Positions 24,765 through 36,390 of a DNA stretch of 64,000 nt are shown in pieces; positions within the stretch are counted from its first letter, which is position 1, and each line of letters opens with the position of its first letter. The position numbers were made by a program, and so were the translations under genes. Origin of the DNA: Crocodylus rhombifer (Eukaryota > Chordata > Crocodylia > Crocodylidae); assembly GCA_038503035.1 (NCBI GenBank), contig JAVSML010025536.1:1416503-1480502 (forward strand), written 5' to 3'. Below the pieces are notes generated by a model. It was not told where the DNA came from, did not search any database, and saw nothing but the letters and a program-made list of their open reading frames with translations.

Positions 24765-25606
24765 CTGTAAACATGTCAGGGGAACACAATTCCTTTGAAA
24801 AATAAACCATCTCCTCAAAAAGCTTTAAATAGATAGAAGCAAATTGTTTATATCGATGGCCTGTAAGAAATCATATTTGCTTTGCTAATTTCCTAATACG
24901 TTTGGGCTCTCAAGTGGCTCAACAGCATTTCCTTTCAGGACAACGAACAGTGACATATACTGTTTCTCAGGGCCTCATACCTCGCAGTATTTAAGGAAGA
25001 AAATTTGCAGGCTAAATATTGGCTCCCGAGTGAATAGTCAGTAAAACGAGCCCTGACTGGGGAGAGAGGATAAAAAGAATACACCACCACACACACCATA
25101 AATCATCAAAATGTTACTAAAATCTTCCATATAAATGTGTATTATATAAAGGGCTGTGCTTGTCTGTGTTGCTGGGGACTTGGACCTCTTATCTTGAGTT
25201 TCTCCTCTTCAGTTTGTTTACTGAATTTTCAATCTGCTTGTTGAGGCTTAAGGAGTTTTCTACTTATGACTCACCCCTGGAATCAAAGCACGCAGTGGAG
25301 GATCATACCTAAGTTGAGAGTCCTTAACCCTCAGCTGGCAGAGGGAAGATTTAGTAAACAAGTCAGAAAAGACTCAAGATAAGGTGCCTGAGAAGCCGGG
25401 GGGGATGCATAACATGAGGCAAAACACTCGCCAACATAGTAATAAGCAAAAATTACCTTCCTACCACCCCTCTCAAATAAGCACACTCATTATAAACCCG
25501 GCACTCTCTGTTCTACAAGGACCCTCCTATAGAAAGATGGAACAAGGGGGGCATACATTAGCCACCAGTCAGCCACAGTTCCCTAGAGAAGGACAATTCA
25601 CTATTA
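24765..25606. other. Presumed intron or spacer
   Basis: Would be intronic if the 24.7 and 29.6 kb exons belong to one gene. AT-leaning, no recognised repeat; the first 250 bases beside the exon contain no transposon wording. Confidence 0.3.
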
Positions 25607-26131
25607 GGCCAGGTACAGACATTACACTTTTACCAGTATAAGTGACTGGAAACCGGTCTATGCCAGTAACAGAACAGAAGGTCGGTACACACAGACAGTT
25701 TTAAAAACAGGGGAGCCAGGTCCTAAACCAAAGGGCAAACCTGTATTGTGTTTGCTACCGATTTAAACCGTGCCACTTGCAGAAAACTGCATAAATTAGA
25801 TTGATTCTGCTTCAGGCTTTTTGAAGGTTTGTACCTAGCACAGGCAATGTGTAAAGAGGCCACTAGGGCGGGGCATGTGCCCCCCCCACCCCAAGATTGG
25901 ACCTCGCCAGCCAGGGAATGGGGACACTGAGAGAAGTGCTGGCCAGTTCTCCCCCTGAGATTGGCACCAGCTGGGGAGTGGGGGTGCTGCAAGAAGTGCT
26001 AGCAGCACTTTCAGTTTTGCCACCGGTTCTTCTGGGGTTGGTGATTAACCTCTGGGCCACCCCCGTCAGCAATCAGCCGCTGATGCCTCCCCGGACTCAG
26101 GAGGCAGCAGTCTCACCCATGGTACCTAGCC
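25607..26131. mobile_element. TIR DNA element ('ggctaggtac' family), copy 1
   Basis: The left end reads ggccaggtacagacattaca and the right end, reverse-complemented, reads ggctaggtacc. The left 60 bases resemble the ends of the elements at 36,995-37,189 and 55,951, including a taagtgac/taagtgatca block. The interior carries gattctgcttcaggcttttt, shared with 56,728-56,755. Its right half is the GC-rich family sequence (25,862-26,120), either internal or a nested insertion. No transposase frame. Confidence 0.55.
25862..26120. repeat. GC-rich interspersed repeat family, copy 2
   Basis: Shares landmarks with copies at 2,104 and 27,826: a ggggcatgtgccccc start, a gaagtgctagcagcacttt stretch and a gtcagcaatcagccgctgat stretch. 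It lies wholly inside the TIR element. Confidence 0.5.
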
Positions 26132-27825
26132 TTAGATATCACTCGTGACTGTCCCTCCTGGGGGTCATCAATCCAGATCAGAGCACTGGCCTTCAACCAG
26201 CAATGTACGACAGGGGCAATGAAGAAACGCATGGCCGGGAAAATGAAAACCTCTTGTACCCAGTCAACTAGAATTAGGCTAGTTGCTTTCCTGCCCCTGC
26301 TGCAGCAGATTGTTCAAGGCAAAGATTGGACTTATAAATCACCCACGTACCCACGTGACCTAGCATCCCTCCCTCTCACCCCGCTTGTTCCTTTAGTGGT
26401 AAGGGGTCTGAACTGTGGCATCAGTAGCATCATTTATTGTAGTCAGGCAGGACAGAGCCGGAGGGTAGTGTGGTGGCCGAGACTAACCATTAGAACCTGG
26501 GACTCAGTCTTGGGTTTCTGACATCTCTTCATGTCCAACTCTTGTTCCCACACAGAAAAGGACTGGTTCCAAGTTTGCTTTAGACTGCAATCTTCAGACT
26601 GATTTATTTTTTTACAGACTCTTTTCCAGCCAGACCACTACAAACCTCCATGTGAACTGAACTGCTAAAATTGCCACATGCTTGAAAGACAGTGTATAAA
26701 CAATGCGGTGCTGCTAAATGTTCACAACAAAAGTGAACAGCTTGCAACATGCAGGTGCTTTCAGGTTGAAATAGGGCAGCAAAAGCAGTAGGGTTCATTC
26801 AAAATTTTCTTGGGCTTGGGAAAGTTTTGTCAGGACTTAGAAGTTAAATGATTTGTTGTTGCTCTTGAGGGCCCAAGCTTTCCATGACTGGGACTTTTAT
26901 GGTTTGGGGTATACAGGGAAACTTTTGACAGCTAGCCCAGCTATTTTCCAGGGCTGAACAAATTTTCATGAACCTAAGCAAAACTTCAAGGAACCATACA
27001 GAAAGCAGAGCAAAGAGTTTAATGAAGCTGTTGCCTAAGTTTCACCTGGACCATTCTGGGTTGTAACCAGATCTAGGCGTATCACTGATGCACGGGAAAA
27101 ATCACAAACTTAGGAAATTTGCTCCTGCTCGAGATTTTCAGTTTTTCACTTGATCTAGCATAAGTAAAACAATGAAGGGAAAAATCATAAAAGAATGGTT
27201 GTGTTCTCTCCCCCCACACAATATTTTGGTTAGAACTTTGAAATATCAATAACAACTTTATCAAAAATTTAAATTTGGAAAATGTTGATGAGCACAGAGT
27301 AGAACAACGCCACGATGTAAAATGAAATTTGCATACCTCAGTATTTGTGCCAACATTAAAACTGATAAATCAGGTCCCTAGAAATCCTGGCTTAAAACAA
27401 CACATTTTTAAACATGCCCATTTTTTTATTATGATTTCTCTACTTATCTTTCTTAATTTTCGGTTTCAACCATCGAAGTGTTCCTCTTTGTCTGGTTTCA
27501 AACCTTTGAATGAGAATCATAGATTTGATCTAGTAACATAACTGAAGCAGGTGGGACTTCAAATACAACGTTAGACAACCTGAGAATCATGATGACAAAA
27601 TGAGAGCTGGGAACACTACTCATCCATTCACTTTGCCCGAAAGAAAATTTACACAGCTTTAAATTCTTGTTGGAACTAACAGATCCTGCAACTGTGGATG
27701 TGGATGCGCCTGGGGAATTTTCTTTGAAGGGCCTGGATTCATTGCCTCCTTCTGTTTAACAAACCCTGAACTTGTTCATTTTTAGTGCTTAGTCCTTAGC
27801 CCTATCTGCTTAACCAGGCTTAGAT
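26132..27825. other. Spacer, no gene seen
   Basis: AT-leaning DNA without recognised repeats or exon structure on either strand. Confidence 0.35.
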
Positions 27826-28050
27826 GCATTGGCGACGTGAAGCAGGTGCACGTGGGTGCACATGCACCCCCTGAGATTGGTCATGCACCCCCTGAGTAAA
27901 GTGCCAGCAACACTTCTGGCAGTGATCGACCACTGGGGGACGCCCCCCGGTCGGCCATTGGCCACCTAGGGGGACACCCCACCCCAGTCGGCCATTGGCC
28001 ACTGGTGCCCCCCCCAGCATTAGGAGGCACCATTCACCCATGCTTAGATG
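27826..28050. repeat. GC-rich interspersed repeat family, copy 3
   Basis: Compact copy: begins cattggcgacgtgaagcagg, then gggtgcacatgcaccccctg (its ending repeated once as tgcaccccctgagt), a ccagcaacacttctggcag stretch and two near-repeats of gtcggccattggccac. The boundaries against AT-rich flanks are sharp, making this the best copy for defining the family. Confidence 0.6.
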
Positions 28051-29287
28051 CCTTACTCAAGGATGATGGATTTTTTTTGTTGTCAAGTGGGATGTAGAGA
28101 CCATTGAAAAATGTTCCGTTTTCCCATCCAAAAAAAGTTTTTTCAAGCAAATAGAAAAGTTCATTGACTTTTTTTTTTACAACAAAATGTGCCCATTTCT
28201 TATCAGCTGTCTTGGGGAGTTATCTTGTTTCTCTGGTAGTTAATATTATTTTAGCTGATCTAGATAGATACATACATACATAGATAATTATGAATCTTGT
28301 AAACAATTGCTTGATGGGTACATTTTCTAATTTGGGTACATTTCTCTAATTGGAAAAAATAAATGAATTCCATATTCCAAGTGTTCTGGGCTGTTTGAAA
28401 ACTTCTGAGTAGCAGAAACAAAGAAAACAACTCCGTCCCTCCAAAACCTTCACATGCTATCACCTCAATTTTCACCTTATAGTTGAATAAAGCAAGCCCC
28501 AAGTCTGCTAACTCACCCACCTTTTAAGAGTGACTAGCAAGTTGCTCCCTGCCTTCAACCCTTGGAAACAGTTTCATCACCCAGAGTCCCTACTCCACAG
28601 GGATTATTGGAGGTGACAGAGAGAAATGGAGTAGGGGAAACACCAGAGGAGGCAGCAGAATGGAAAAGGAGTCATAGTAAAAATACTAAAGGAGAAGTGG
28701 AAAGAGAAAAAAGTAGAAACAGGGAGAGAAAACAGTGGAAGTTAGAGCAAATGGGGAAGATACACAGACCATTTAGCCTTAAGGTATTGCTTTTCCCACC
28801 CGGGTAATTAGGACTCATAGGTCCCGGTCCAGAGAAATGTTAAAAGAAAATGACATAGTTCTCTAAACTTTAGCTACCTGGATTTTATCTGTTTTACTCG
28901 CACAAGTCTTTTTGACAACATGTTGCTCTTCTGTGTCCTTAGTAATTTCATTAGGGAAAATTCATCTCCTTCCAGCTGTAGGGAACTAGATACCTTAGTG
29001 GCCTATTGACCAGGCCTGGCAAACACAAACCGCACAAGGGTTAGCCTACAACCAGTTTCCCTTTGGCTGGAGATGGACAATCACAGCAAGAGAGGCTGTC
29101 GTATAGGCCCCAATGTTCATTAATTCATCATATTAAAATAAAATCTTTCAACAAAAAAGTTGAATTAGCAGTGACCCGCGAGTCCCCAGGGACAATCCTG
29201 CGACTTGGTTGGTTCAGCTCTGAGCTTAACATGCAGCTGTTTTAAAAAGGAACAGCAACGCTATTTGCCGGGATGTCCATTAGTTAC
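28051..29287. other. Spacer or presumed intron
   Basis: AT-rich left half. The 28,560-28,790 stretch is purine-rich, which explains an open plus-strand frame rich in Glu, Lys and Arg; no domain seen. Confidence 0.35.
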
Positions 29288-29641
29288 GTGCTTCCCCTGA
29301 GGCAGAAAGATGGGTGCCCTTTGCAGTAGCAAGCTAAATTTGCACCCATTGGAGGCTTTCTCTGAAACATGTTTGAGGGAAATTGGCAAATGATACAGAT
29401 TGCATCGAGAGAGATGAACTTCATCTGGATTTAAGATGTGCTTGAAGATGGAGAGAGCCAGTTTTATTTTCTCCAAGTAAGTCGGTATCATCCAAGGACA
29501 GAGAGGAGGGGTAACCGGCACAATGTGGAAAGTTTTAAAAGCATCTCCCTTCCAACAAGTCTGTAAAAATGCTGATCTGAAAGACTTCAAGCAAGTCACT
29601 TGAGACTCATTTTCAGTATGGCTAAAGTTCTGAAACTCAGC
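29288..29641 (-). CDS. Candidate coding exon upstream of the ankyrin-like terminal exon
   Basis: On the minus strand an acceptor (ctgcttcctgagattttgcag) ends at 29,642. An open frame runs 118 codons to CAC|GTAACT at 29,288; the donor is usable but not ideal. The peptide includes FLQTCWKGDAFKTFHIVPVT, CPWMIPTYLEKIKLALSIF and EVHLSRCNLYHLPISLKHVS, and ends FSLLLQRAPIFLPQGKH. It enters and leaves in phase 0, and when read on into the 24.7 kb exon the junction gives LLLQRAPIFLPQGKH-RTPC, close to the spacing between a repeat's LLL and the next repeat's TP in ankyrin proteins (one residue short). Against it: open frames of this length are expected by chance in 64 kb, and if not spliced the frame stops at a TAG 27 bases on. 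Gene not recognised. Confidence 0.35.
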
Positions 29642-31676
29642 CTGCAAAATCTCAGGAAGCAGCTGGGTTCCTAATTAAAACAAATCGTTAATAGATTTAG
29701 CAGGCCAAATTTATGCTTTTCAATTAAAAATGCTATTGGGCTTGGTATCTGCTTGCGCGTGTGTGTGCATGTGTGCGCACTCATGCATAGAGCATGTAGG
29801 TGTACAGCGGGGCTGTAATGTTCAAAAGGACTGGGGCAGAAAGCTGGTCCACACAGTTTGCTCTAACACAGTTAAAGCGTCTTGGAGGCTTGCGTAGAAC
29901 AGACCGTAGCAGACATTTGGAGAAGGATAGCATGTGTCAAGACATGTACAGTGTCAGGGACATTGGGTCTGCTTTATGAATTCATTTCCTGACCAGTTAG
30001 TCTGTCCTTCAGAATGAAAGCAGTTGGAAATTTTTCCTGCAATAATTTGTTCTCATTTGGAAGCTACAAATATTTCAGGTTTAGAGTGATGTGTGTGAGC
30101 TATCAACAGACTGACCTACGTTCATGCAGGAGGAATTTGTCCTTAAATTAACCCCCCTTTAACTTACTCCTGAGTCTCATAATTAGACCGAGAGCATTCA
30201 TTTGCTTGCATTTACAGTAGCTTCCTTCACAGACTCTTGTCTAAACCCCGGTGAAATAGTCTTCTTTTCTTTCTTCCTTTTTCTTTTCTTTTTCATTTGA
30301 CAAGATGAAAACCTACTTCCACAGCATCAATTTTGATATACACATTTCACATCCATTCATTTGGTTAAAGCAAAAAACTAATCTGACCCTACAGGGTTTG
30401 CCTTTTCAGGCAAAAATCTAAGCTGATGGCACCTATAGCCATGTGAAACTGCTTATTTTCGTTTCTCTTTTTATGCTATTATTATTGTTGGCTTTACTTG
30501 TATCTCCAAACATCCTCTTTTTAAAAGGATGTTCCCATTCTTTATTTTTCCAAATATCAATAAGTCCTCCCTTCCTCTTGCATTTTATGAAAGTCCGTGG
30601 TCAATGATAAAAAATTTAAAACGTTGGAAAAACAATGGGAAAACAAAGTATGTCAATGCCTAGTCCCTTCATTTAAACACAGAACTTTTACTGTGCAGCA
30701 TCCTGGCTCAGTGCTCCGGTAAAAGCAAATTGCATCCCCTTTCAGCTGTATGAATATGTATATATGTATTTTTCTGTGAAGCATTATAAATGGGGGGCTT
30801 CACATAGGTGCAAGGGTCTGCGATAGCAGATTCAGATGCCAAGATTGGACCTGACTCCATACACAAATATTTGTAAGCGCAAGGACTGTGTGTGCTATAG
30901 CTAAGTGAGACTAGCTGTTCTATTTGCCTACAGATTTGCTGCAATGCCAGCAATTTAGTACATTGCCTTGCGAAGTGTTTTTTGAGATACCTTGCCTATG
31001 AACAAAACAAATTCCATTCAAGTGTGTTGTAATGCGGTGAGCTGAAGTGATTTATTCGCACTATGGAGCAGGGCATGGTTAGCACGGTGTGTTTTTTGCA
31101 TATTCTGGGGACCTGCTGGTGGGCAGGGGGGAGGTTGGGGTTGTCGGGGGGAGCACAGCAAATTTCATGCTGCTGCACTTAAACCCTGAAGATCTCATTT
31201 AGGATGAGATTAAGCTCTGGAACTAAATCTGAAAGTGAGAAAGGAGAGGGAAGGCAATTGAAAACTATGAGATTCTACTGCTGACTATGGAGGTCACATG
31301 ACCCTGACACATAACTTTTACTGAGTTGACTATATCTCACTTCCTGTAAGTGCCTGTCCCTCATGCTCGCTCTCAAGGACTTGGCCAATCTCCTTTTGTA
31401 AATAGAACAATGCTTTATATTTCTCTATTACTCTGGAGTGACTATATCAATAATGCAGGAAAGGCATCTGTCCAGCGCAATGAGATTATTTTTCTGATTT
31501 CGGTTGACAGTTATGGTAATAGTTTGGCAAACAATCTACTCCACCATCAATGACCACAGATTACAGCTGTTTTTAAAAATCTCAGCCGGTCCTGGAAACT
31601 TAGAAGATTGATTGCATGAAGCGAGAGAGACAGAGAGACGTGTCTAAAGCTTTTAGACCCGAAACTTTTTAACTCC
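29642..31676. other. Spacer or presumed intron
   Basis: Contains a short TG/CG alternating tract (about 29,753-29,779) and a polypyrimidine stretch (about 30,262-30,297). No exon or repeat supported otherwise. Confidence 0.35.
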
Positions 31677-31695
31677 TTTTTTTTTTTTTTTTTTT
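31677..31695. repeat. Poly(T) run, 19 bases
   Basis: Uninterrupted T homopolymer. No associated retroposon body recognised. Confidence 0.85.
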
Positions 31696-33312
31696 ATCCT
31701 TCTCAAAGCTGATGCGCATCCCTTTAGCCACTGTATGTAAGTGCAGCATAATGAGAGCCACAGGGAGACAAATGATCACTGGAGCATTCAGAAACCAGCA
31801 TGGGGGTTGCAAAATAACCAGGAAGCGTAGGAACAGGCAGACTTTCGGAAGTCTCATGCACCGTTTCCCCCATAGTATTAAGGCAATGCTTTAAGCATGT
31901 GGGATATAGCTTTAAGCAAGTGATTAGAACTGTCTAGCAAGGAGACTGCTCACAGGCTTAAAGTTAGGCATGCATTAAGTGCCTTCCTGGGTACGGTCCA
32001 GAGTGCGAAGCAATTAATAGGATCAAGCCCTTAAGACTTCATTTGGATCTAGGTGGATTCTGTATTTCTAGGTATTTTTATAGCCCTACTCAGCACATGA
32101 ATTTGTATCCAAAACCTGAATTTGCCTCACCTGCACTGACATCCCTTTTGTGCCCGCATCTGGCAAATAGTCTACCAGACAGATCTGTGGGCAGGACCTT
32201 TCCTGGCAGCAACATATTATTTTTTATTGATTATTAGAGCGTGTGCACAGGAAATGCCATTAATGCCATTCGTTTTATTGTGCTTGTTGTTAATCCTGTA
32301 GTGACAGTCAGAGCTACCAGGATTGGGGCCTTGTTGAACTAGGCAACTATATAAATCTTGTCTGTCCCATTGAACTTGCAGTCTACATGGATGGACTCAT
32401 AGAAACAAATATTCACAATGGAAATGCACTGCTTAGAGCTAGGCCCCCTCCCTCACCAAAGGGAAAGAAGTGATACCACAAGCTAGATGTCTGGCTAGAG
32501 GTAGAATTTCAGAGTCCAGATCCTGACAGCAAACTGCTCAGGGACAAATCTAAAGAACAAGAACTGCTCTTAGAAATTATTCAACAGATATTTTCAATTT
32601 GAGGAACAATGAAGATGAGCAAATCATGTGCTGCTTGTGGACAGTGCTGTGAACAGGAAAAGAAATAGGAGGTCAATTAATCAAACAAATTATCCTGTAT
32701 GAATTATTCACTCGGCTCCTACTTAAATGTTATTTCTAGTTTCCCAGCCTCACTACAGGGGCTGACGATAATAAAGCTTTGTCGGTTTCTAGGCTTTGAT
32801 ATGAGTGGGACTGGAAGCCCAGGGTGCAGCAGGTCTCCCTGAGCCAGAGCAGAGGTGAATTTGGTCCAGGATGTTGATTTTTTTCTCATTGGCCATGGCA
32901 CTGGTACATTATCAACCACTGCTGCCCTGAAACGAAGATGTAGCCATGGATGTTAGCCAGAAAAGTCTGATAATTATTGTAATGGTCTTTTCCTTCTTAG
33001 TTAAAAAGCAAAAATTCAGAAGCAGCAATGAATATGGGTTAAGGCTCTGGCTGTTCAAACTCTCAAAATTCAGGTAGGTTCATTTGTCTCATGAACTCTT
33101 CACCTAGTCCCCAATTAGTGTTATATTAACCTCCTTAAATATGGGATGTCTGTGATGTTACCATACTCCAAAATTGTCTATTAGCTACTGCATTTCCTGG
33201 CTTCATCAAATGAAAATGTCTACAGTAGGTCATCTGATAGCATTACTTGATTAATTCAGTGAGCGGCAATGTGTGGCCAAGATATAAGCCAAGTGCAGGG
33301 AGCTTTATATAG
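31696..33312. other. Spacer or presumed intron with one weak exon candidate
   Basis: Mostly unrecognised. Minus-strand 32,926-32,723 has a pyrimidine-rich acceptor (catcttcgtttcag), 204 open bases and a weak donor (AA|GTAGGA); it is treated as a finding rather than a gene because nothing else supports it. Confidence 0.3.
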
Positions 33313-33392
33313 CTATATCTATATATCTATCTACACATGTGTGTGTTTATATTTCTGTATATATATGTATATGTGTGTATACACACACACGG
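33313..33392. repeat. TA/TG microsatellite
   Basis: Alternating TA, CTA and TG units (tatctatatatctatctac, then atatatatgtatatgtgtgt), ending in acacacacac. Confidence 0.85.
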
Positions 33393-33478
33393 TATGAATA
33401 TAGATGTAGACAGACAGAGATGTATACACAGACAAACCACATTCTTTTATTCGAGTAACTACACACATACTGCAAGTC

Positions 33479-33504
33479 TGCACATGCACACGCATGCGCA
33501 CGTG

Positions 33505-33577
<73 letters not shown>

Positions 33578-33578
33578 G
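33479..33578. repeat. CA/CG microsatellite, 100 bases of strict pyrimidine-purine alternation
   Basis: From TGCACATG through a CG-rich patch (gcacgtgcgcgcgcac) into a CA run with a single CG interruption near 33,549-33,550, every step alternates pyrimidine and purine. Apparent proteins of alternating Cys/Val or His/Thr here are translation artefacts of the repeat. Confidence 0.95.
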
Positions 33579-35889
33579 GGGCAAGAGGAGATACAGAATA
33601 ATGGCCTGGTATAGAATTAAGTGTTTGTTGATGTGATTTTGCAATGAGTTCATATCTTGAGATGGGCTAAGAATTAGGACCTCGTTTATAGATTGGGATT
33701 ATAGATTGGGATAATGAGCGGATTTGTAGGCCCAAAACTTTTTAGACATCTAACTCCTAAAAATCTACTACATTTCTATATGGATCTAAATACCTTTGAA
33801 TATTTGAAATGTGAATAACTCCCATGGTGAGTTATATATGTATATACGCTAGTACTTTTGAAACCCTCCTGGGGCAACTCTCTGTACCATGAGATACTTA
33901 GGCCAGACTTCTGAAACTAACTTTGATTTTCAAAAGTGACCTTAAAACAGAGTCCCAAGTCTCTTAGACCCTTTAGCAACTTTTTACTCAAGAAGCTTGC
34001 TCTATAACATAGAGATACTAAGAAATGAATGCTTGTTACCGTCTGGTGTTGTGGCCCTGTCTATCTCAAGTCATTGCTAAATCAGTTCTAAGTGCTGTTT
34101 TCCATCTCCATTTCCAATCATGGCCCATTAAGCATCTTACAGAATGTAATCTATTAGCAGAGATCTTTTTGGATGACTAGAAAATCAGTTGTGAATCACT
34201 TCCTTTTATAAAAATAAATAAACACAAAAACAATATTATAAAACCTGCCACTATTAAAGAGATTGAATGCAGGAGGTGTGTATATATGCCACTGAGCCAA
34301 CTTAAATGTTCATAAAGACGATGAAACTTCAGTATCCCGAGTCGTTGATTTCGAGCTTCAGGTCAGAGACAGATGACTTCATGCTGAGATTTATTACTAC
34401 GAGGCAAAGCTTTGGAGTTTGTGTCAAGGTGGGCCCATCTATCACCAGAAGAATTCTGCCATAATATTCTGCTGTCAGATCTCATCTACCCTTGATCAAT
34501 CTATCAGTTGGCCTACTTAGGAAATTGTACAGAAGTCCAATATAATCTGGTTAGACATCCCAAAACATGGCCAATGGTTAATCATGCAGGCAAACTGTAG
34601 TGTATTCAGTATAACTTCTTATTGCACACAATGCATGTGTAAAGCACAGAAGTAAATCCTTAGATATTTGCCTGCTTAGGACATGCCCAGTGCTGTCTAT
34701 GTATTTTAGCAGGAAAGCACTTGACAAATATTTTAAAGGCGTTGAAGAAGCCAGTACTTGAACACAGATGCAGAGGCATTAGAATGTGTGCCCGTAGGAG
34801 GTGTTCGGTCCAACTGGATTTGAAAATATCAATTATTTTCCAGAAGCCCATCTTAGACATTATAATGCTTGATTGAGCATTATAAGGTGACTATACATGG
34901 TAATACTTGCATCTGCTTTGTATCTGCATCTTGCTGGTGTGAGTGTATGGACATTTAGATTTTCATGTGTATAACTGGCTGCTAGTCCTAAGTCATGAAA
35001 CGTGTGCATGCATGTGCATGCACGCACATACACATGCATGTGCACAACCTGAAATCCCGAGATGCCCTAAAATGCAGTTTTATGTCTGAAGTAGTGTTAA
35101 AGGTCTCCAGAACAAGTTAAAGTAGCCTGAGAATTGTTTTATCCTAATAGCAGCAATAGTGGCATCCTAGGCTAAATACAAACAGCCAAAAAGCCAGAAG
35201 CTGAATTGATTCAGTCTTTGCAGGTTAGACTAAATTGTAGAGATGAAGCCAAGAAGCAAGCAAACAGACATTCACTTTTGATTTAGGAAATGCAGCCACA
35301 TGCCTACAATGGCTCAGGCCAGAAGTTGGGGGATGCTAGAGCATGCCTCCCAGCCTGCCAGCCACTGCCAAAGGGAAGAGACTATCGCTTCAAGGCTCCC
35401 CCCCCCCCCTCAAATCCCTGCTTGAGTGGAGGGGACATGACCAGGGGCTGAGGTCAGGGGAGGGGTGCCTTAAACCCACCGTGGCCCACATTAGACCCCA
35501 GGACAGCGCTTCCTGGGTGGGGGATGGGAGCACATGCCAGACTTCTGCCTTGCTTCCTCCTCCTCCCCTCCCCCACCACTGCCTGCTCGGGGTGGGGGGG
35601 TAGCTCCTGCCAGGCTGAGGAGGGGGTGCATGGGGAAAAAGGTAGTGGCATTGAATTCATAGAAGCTTGAACAAGAATATTCTTTACTCTGAAGTTAGCA
35701 TGTATTGAACACACCAATTTGCAGCAAAAAAGAACAACGCAAAATCTTTGCCTAAGCTAAGATCCAGCCCAGTAAAACGCAGTGAGAGCACATGCAACTT
35801 AGTCTATCTTAATATGGAATGTAATAACCAAAAAGACAAGAGAAAGCCTTGCATAAATCTTATGTAATCCTGGGGGCGGAGTGTCTCCT
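33579..35889. other. Spacer or presumed intron
   Basis: Unrecognised DNA. A weak ankyrin-like minus-strand frame lies at 34,660-34,830 (see findings). 35,340-35,640 is GC-rich with C and G runs and may be another diverged GC-rich family member. Confidence 0.3.
35001..35046. repeat. Alternating TG/CA tract with palindromic segments
   Basis: 46 bases of strict pyrimidine-purine alternation built from tgcatg and cacatg units, so it is nearly self-complementary in parts. Confidence 0.85.
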
Positions 35890-36242
35890 TACAGCCAGAA
35901 GGAATGCAAAACTCTAGCACTGTTTGTTGAGAGAGGATAATTTTTATTGGACTAACTAAGAAGTTGCAAAAAATATCTATCTTTTTCTGCAAGCTTTCAG
36001 GCACACATGCCCTTCCTCAGGCTCAGGGAAAATTAAAGATGGTAAAAAGTCCCCACAGGTAGAAAATAAATTTCATTTTTGCACAGAGGAAGGTGGAAGT
36101 CTGTTCTTTTGGGTCCATAGGAGTATCTTTGTGAGTTGCTCTTTGATGTGCAGATGAGACAGGTTTCCTTCCCTGGTGGTGTCAGATAGGCAGGGGGGTG
36201 TAGAAATCTTTCTTGTTGTTCAGCAATTATGTTTAAATCCAA
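35890..36242. repeat. Interspersed repeat of unknown class, copy 1
   Basis: Shares wording with the next copy: gcaaaactctag, then gttgagagaggataat..., then ttggactaactaagaagtt. It continues through gcaagctttcaggcacacat and gcccttcctcaggctcaggg, text I associate with a common crocodilian interspersed repeat. The left edge is not defined. Confidence 0.55.
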
Positions 36243-36286
36243 AAATGGCTAAAATTTGGGATCTCCCATATTTCAGGGATTTATTT

Positions 36287-36390
36287 GGTAGCCATGTTGG
36301 TCTGAGACAAAAAGAAACGCAAAACTCTAGACTCTTGGTTCAGAGATGATACCTTTTGTTAGACCAACTAAGAAATCTCAAAAAAAAAAG
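36287..36390. repeat. Same interspersed repeat, copy 2 (5' part only)
   Basis: Begins tagccatgttggtctgagac, then gcaaaactctagactcttgg, cagagatgataccttttgtt and agaccaactaagaaat. This copy carries the left end that copy 1 lacks and is cut off where copy 1 continues. Confidence 0.55.

Noticed and set aside
33331..33653. Several overlapping frames with long Cys/Val or His/Thr runs
   Set aside because: Pure translation of the CA/TG microsatellite.
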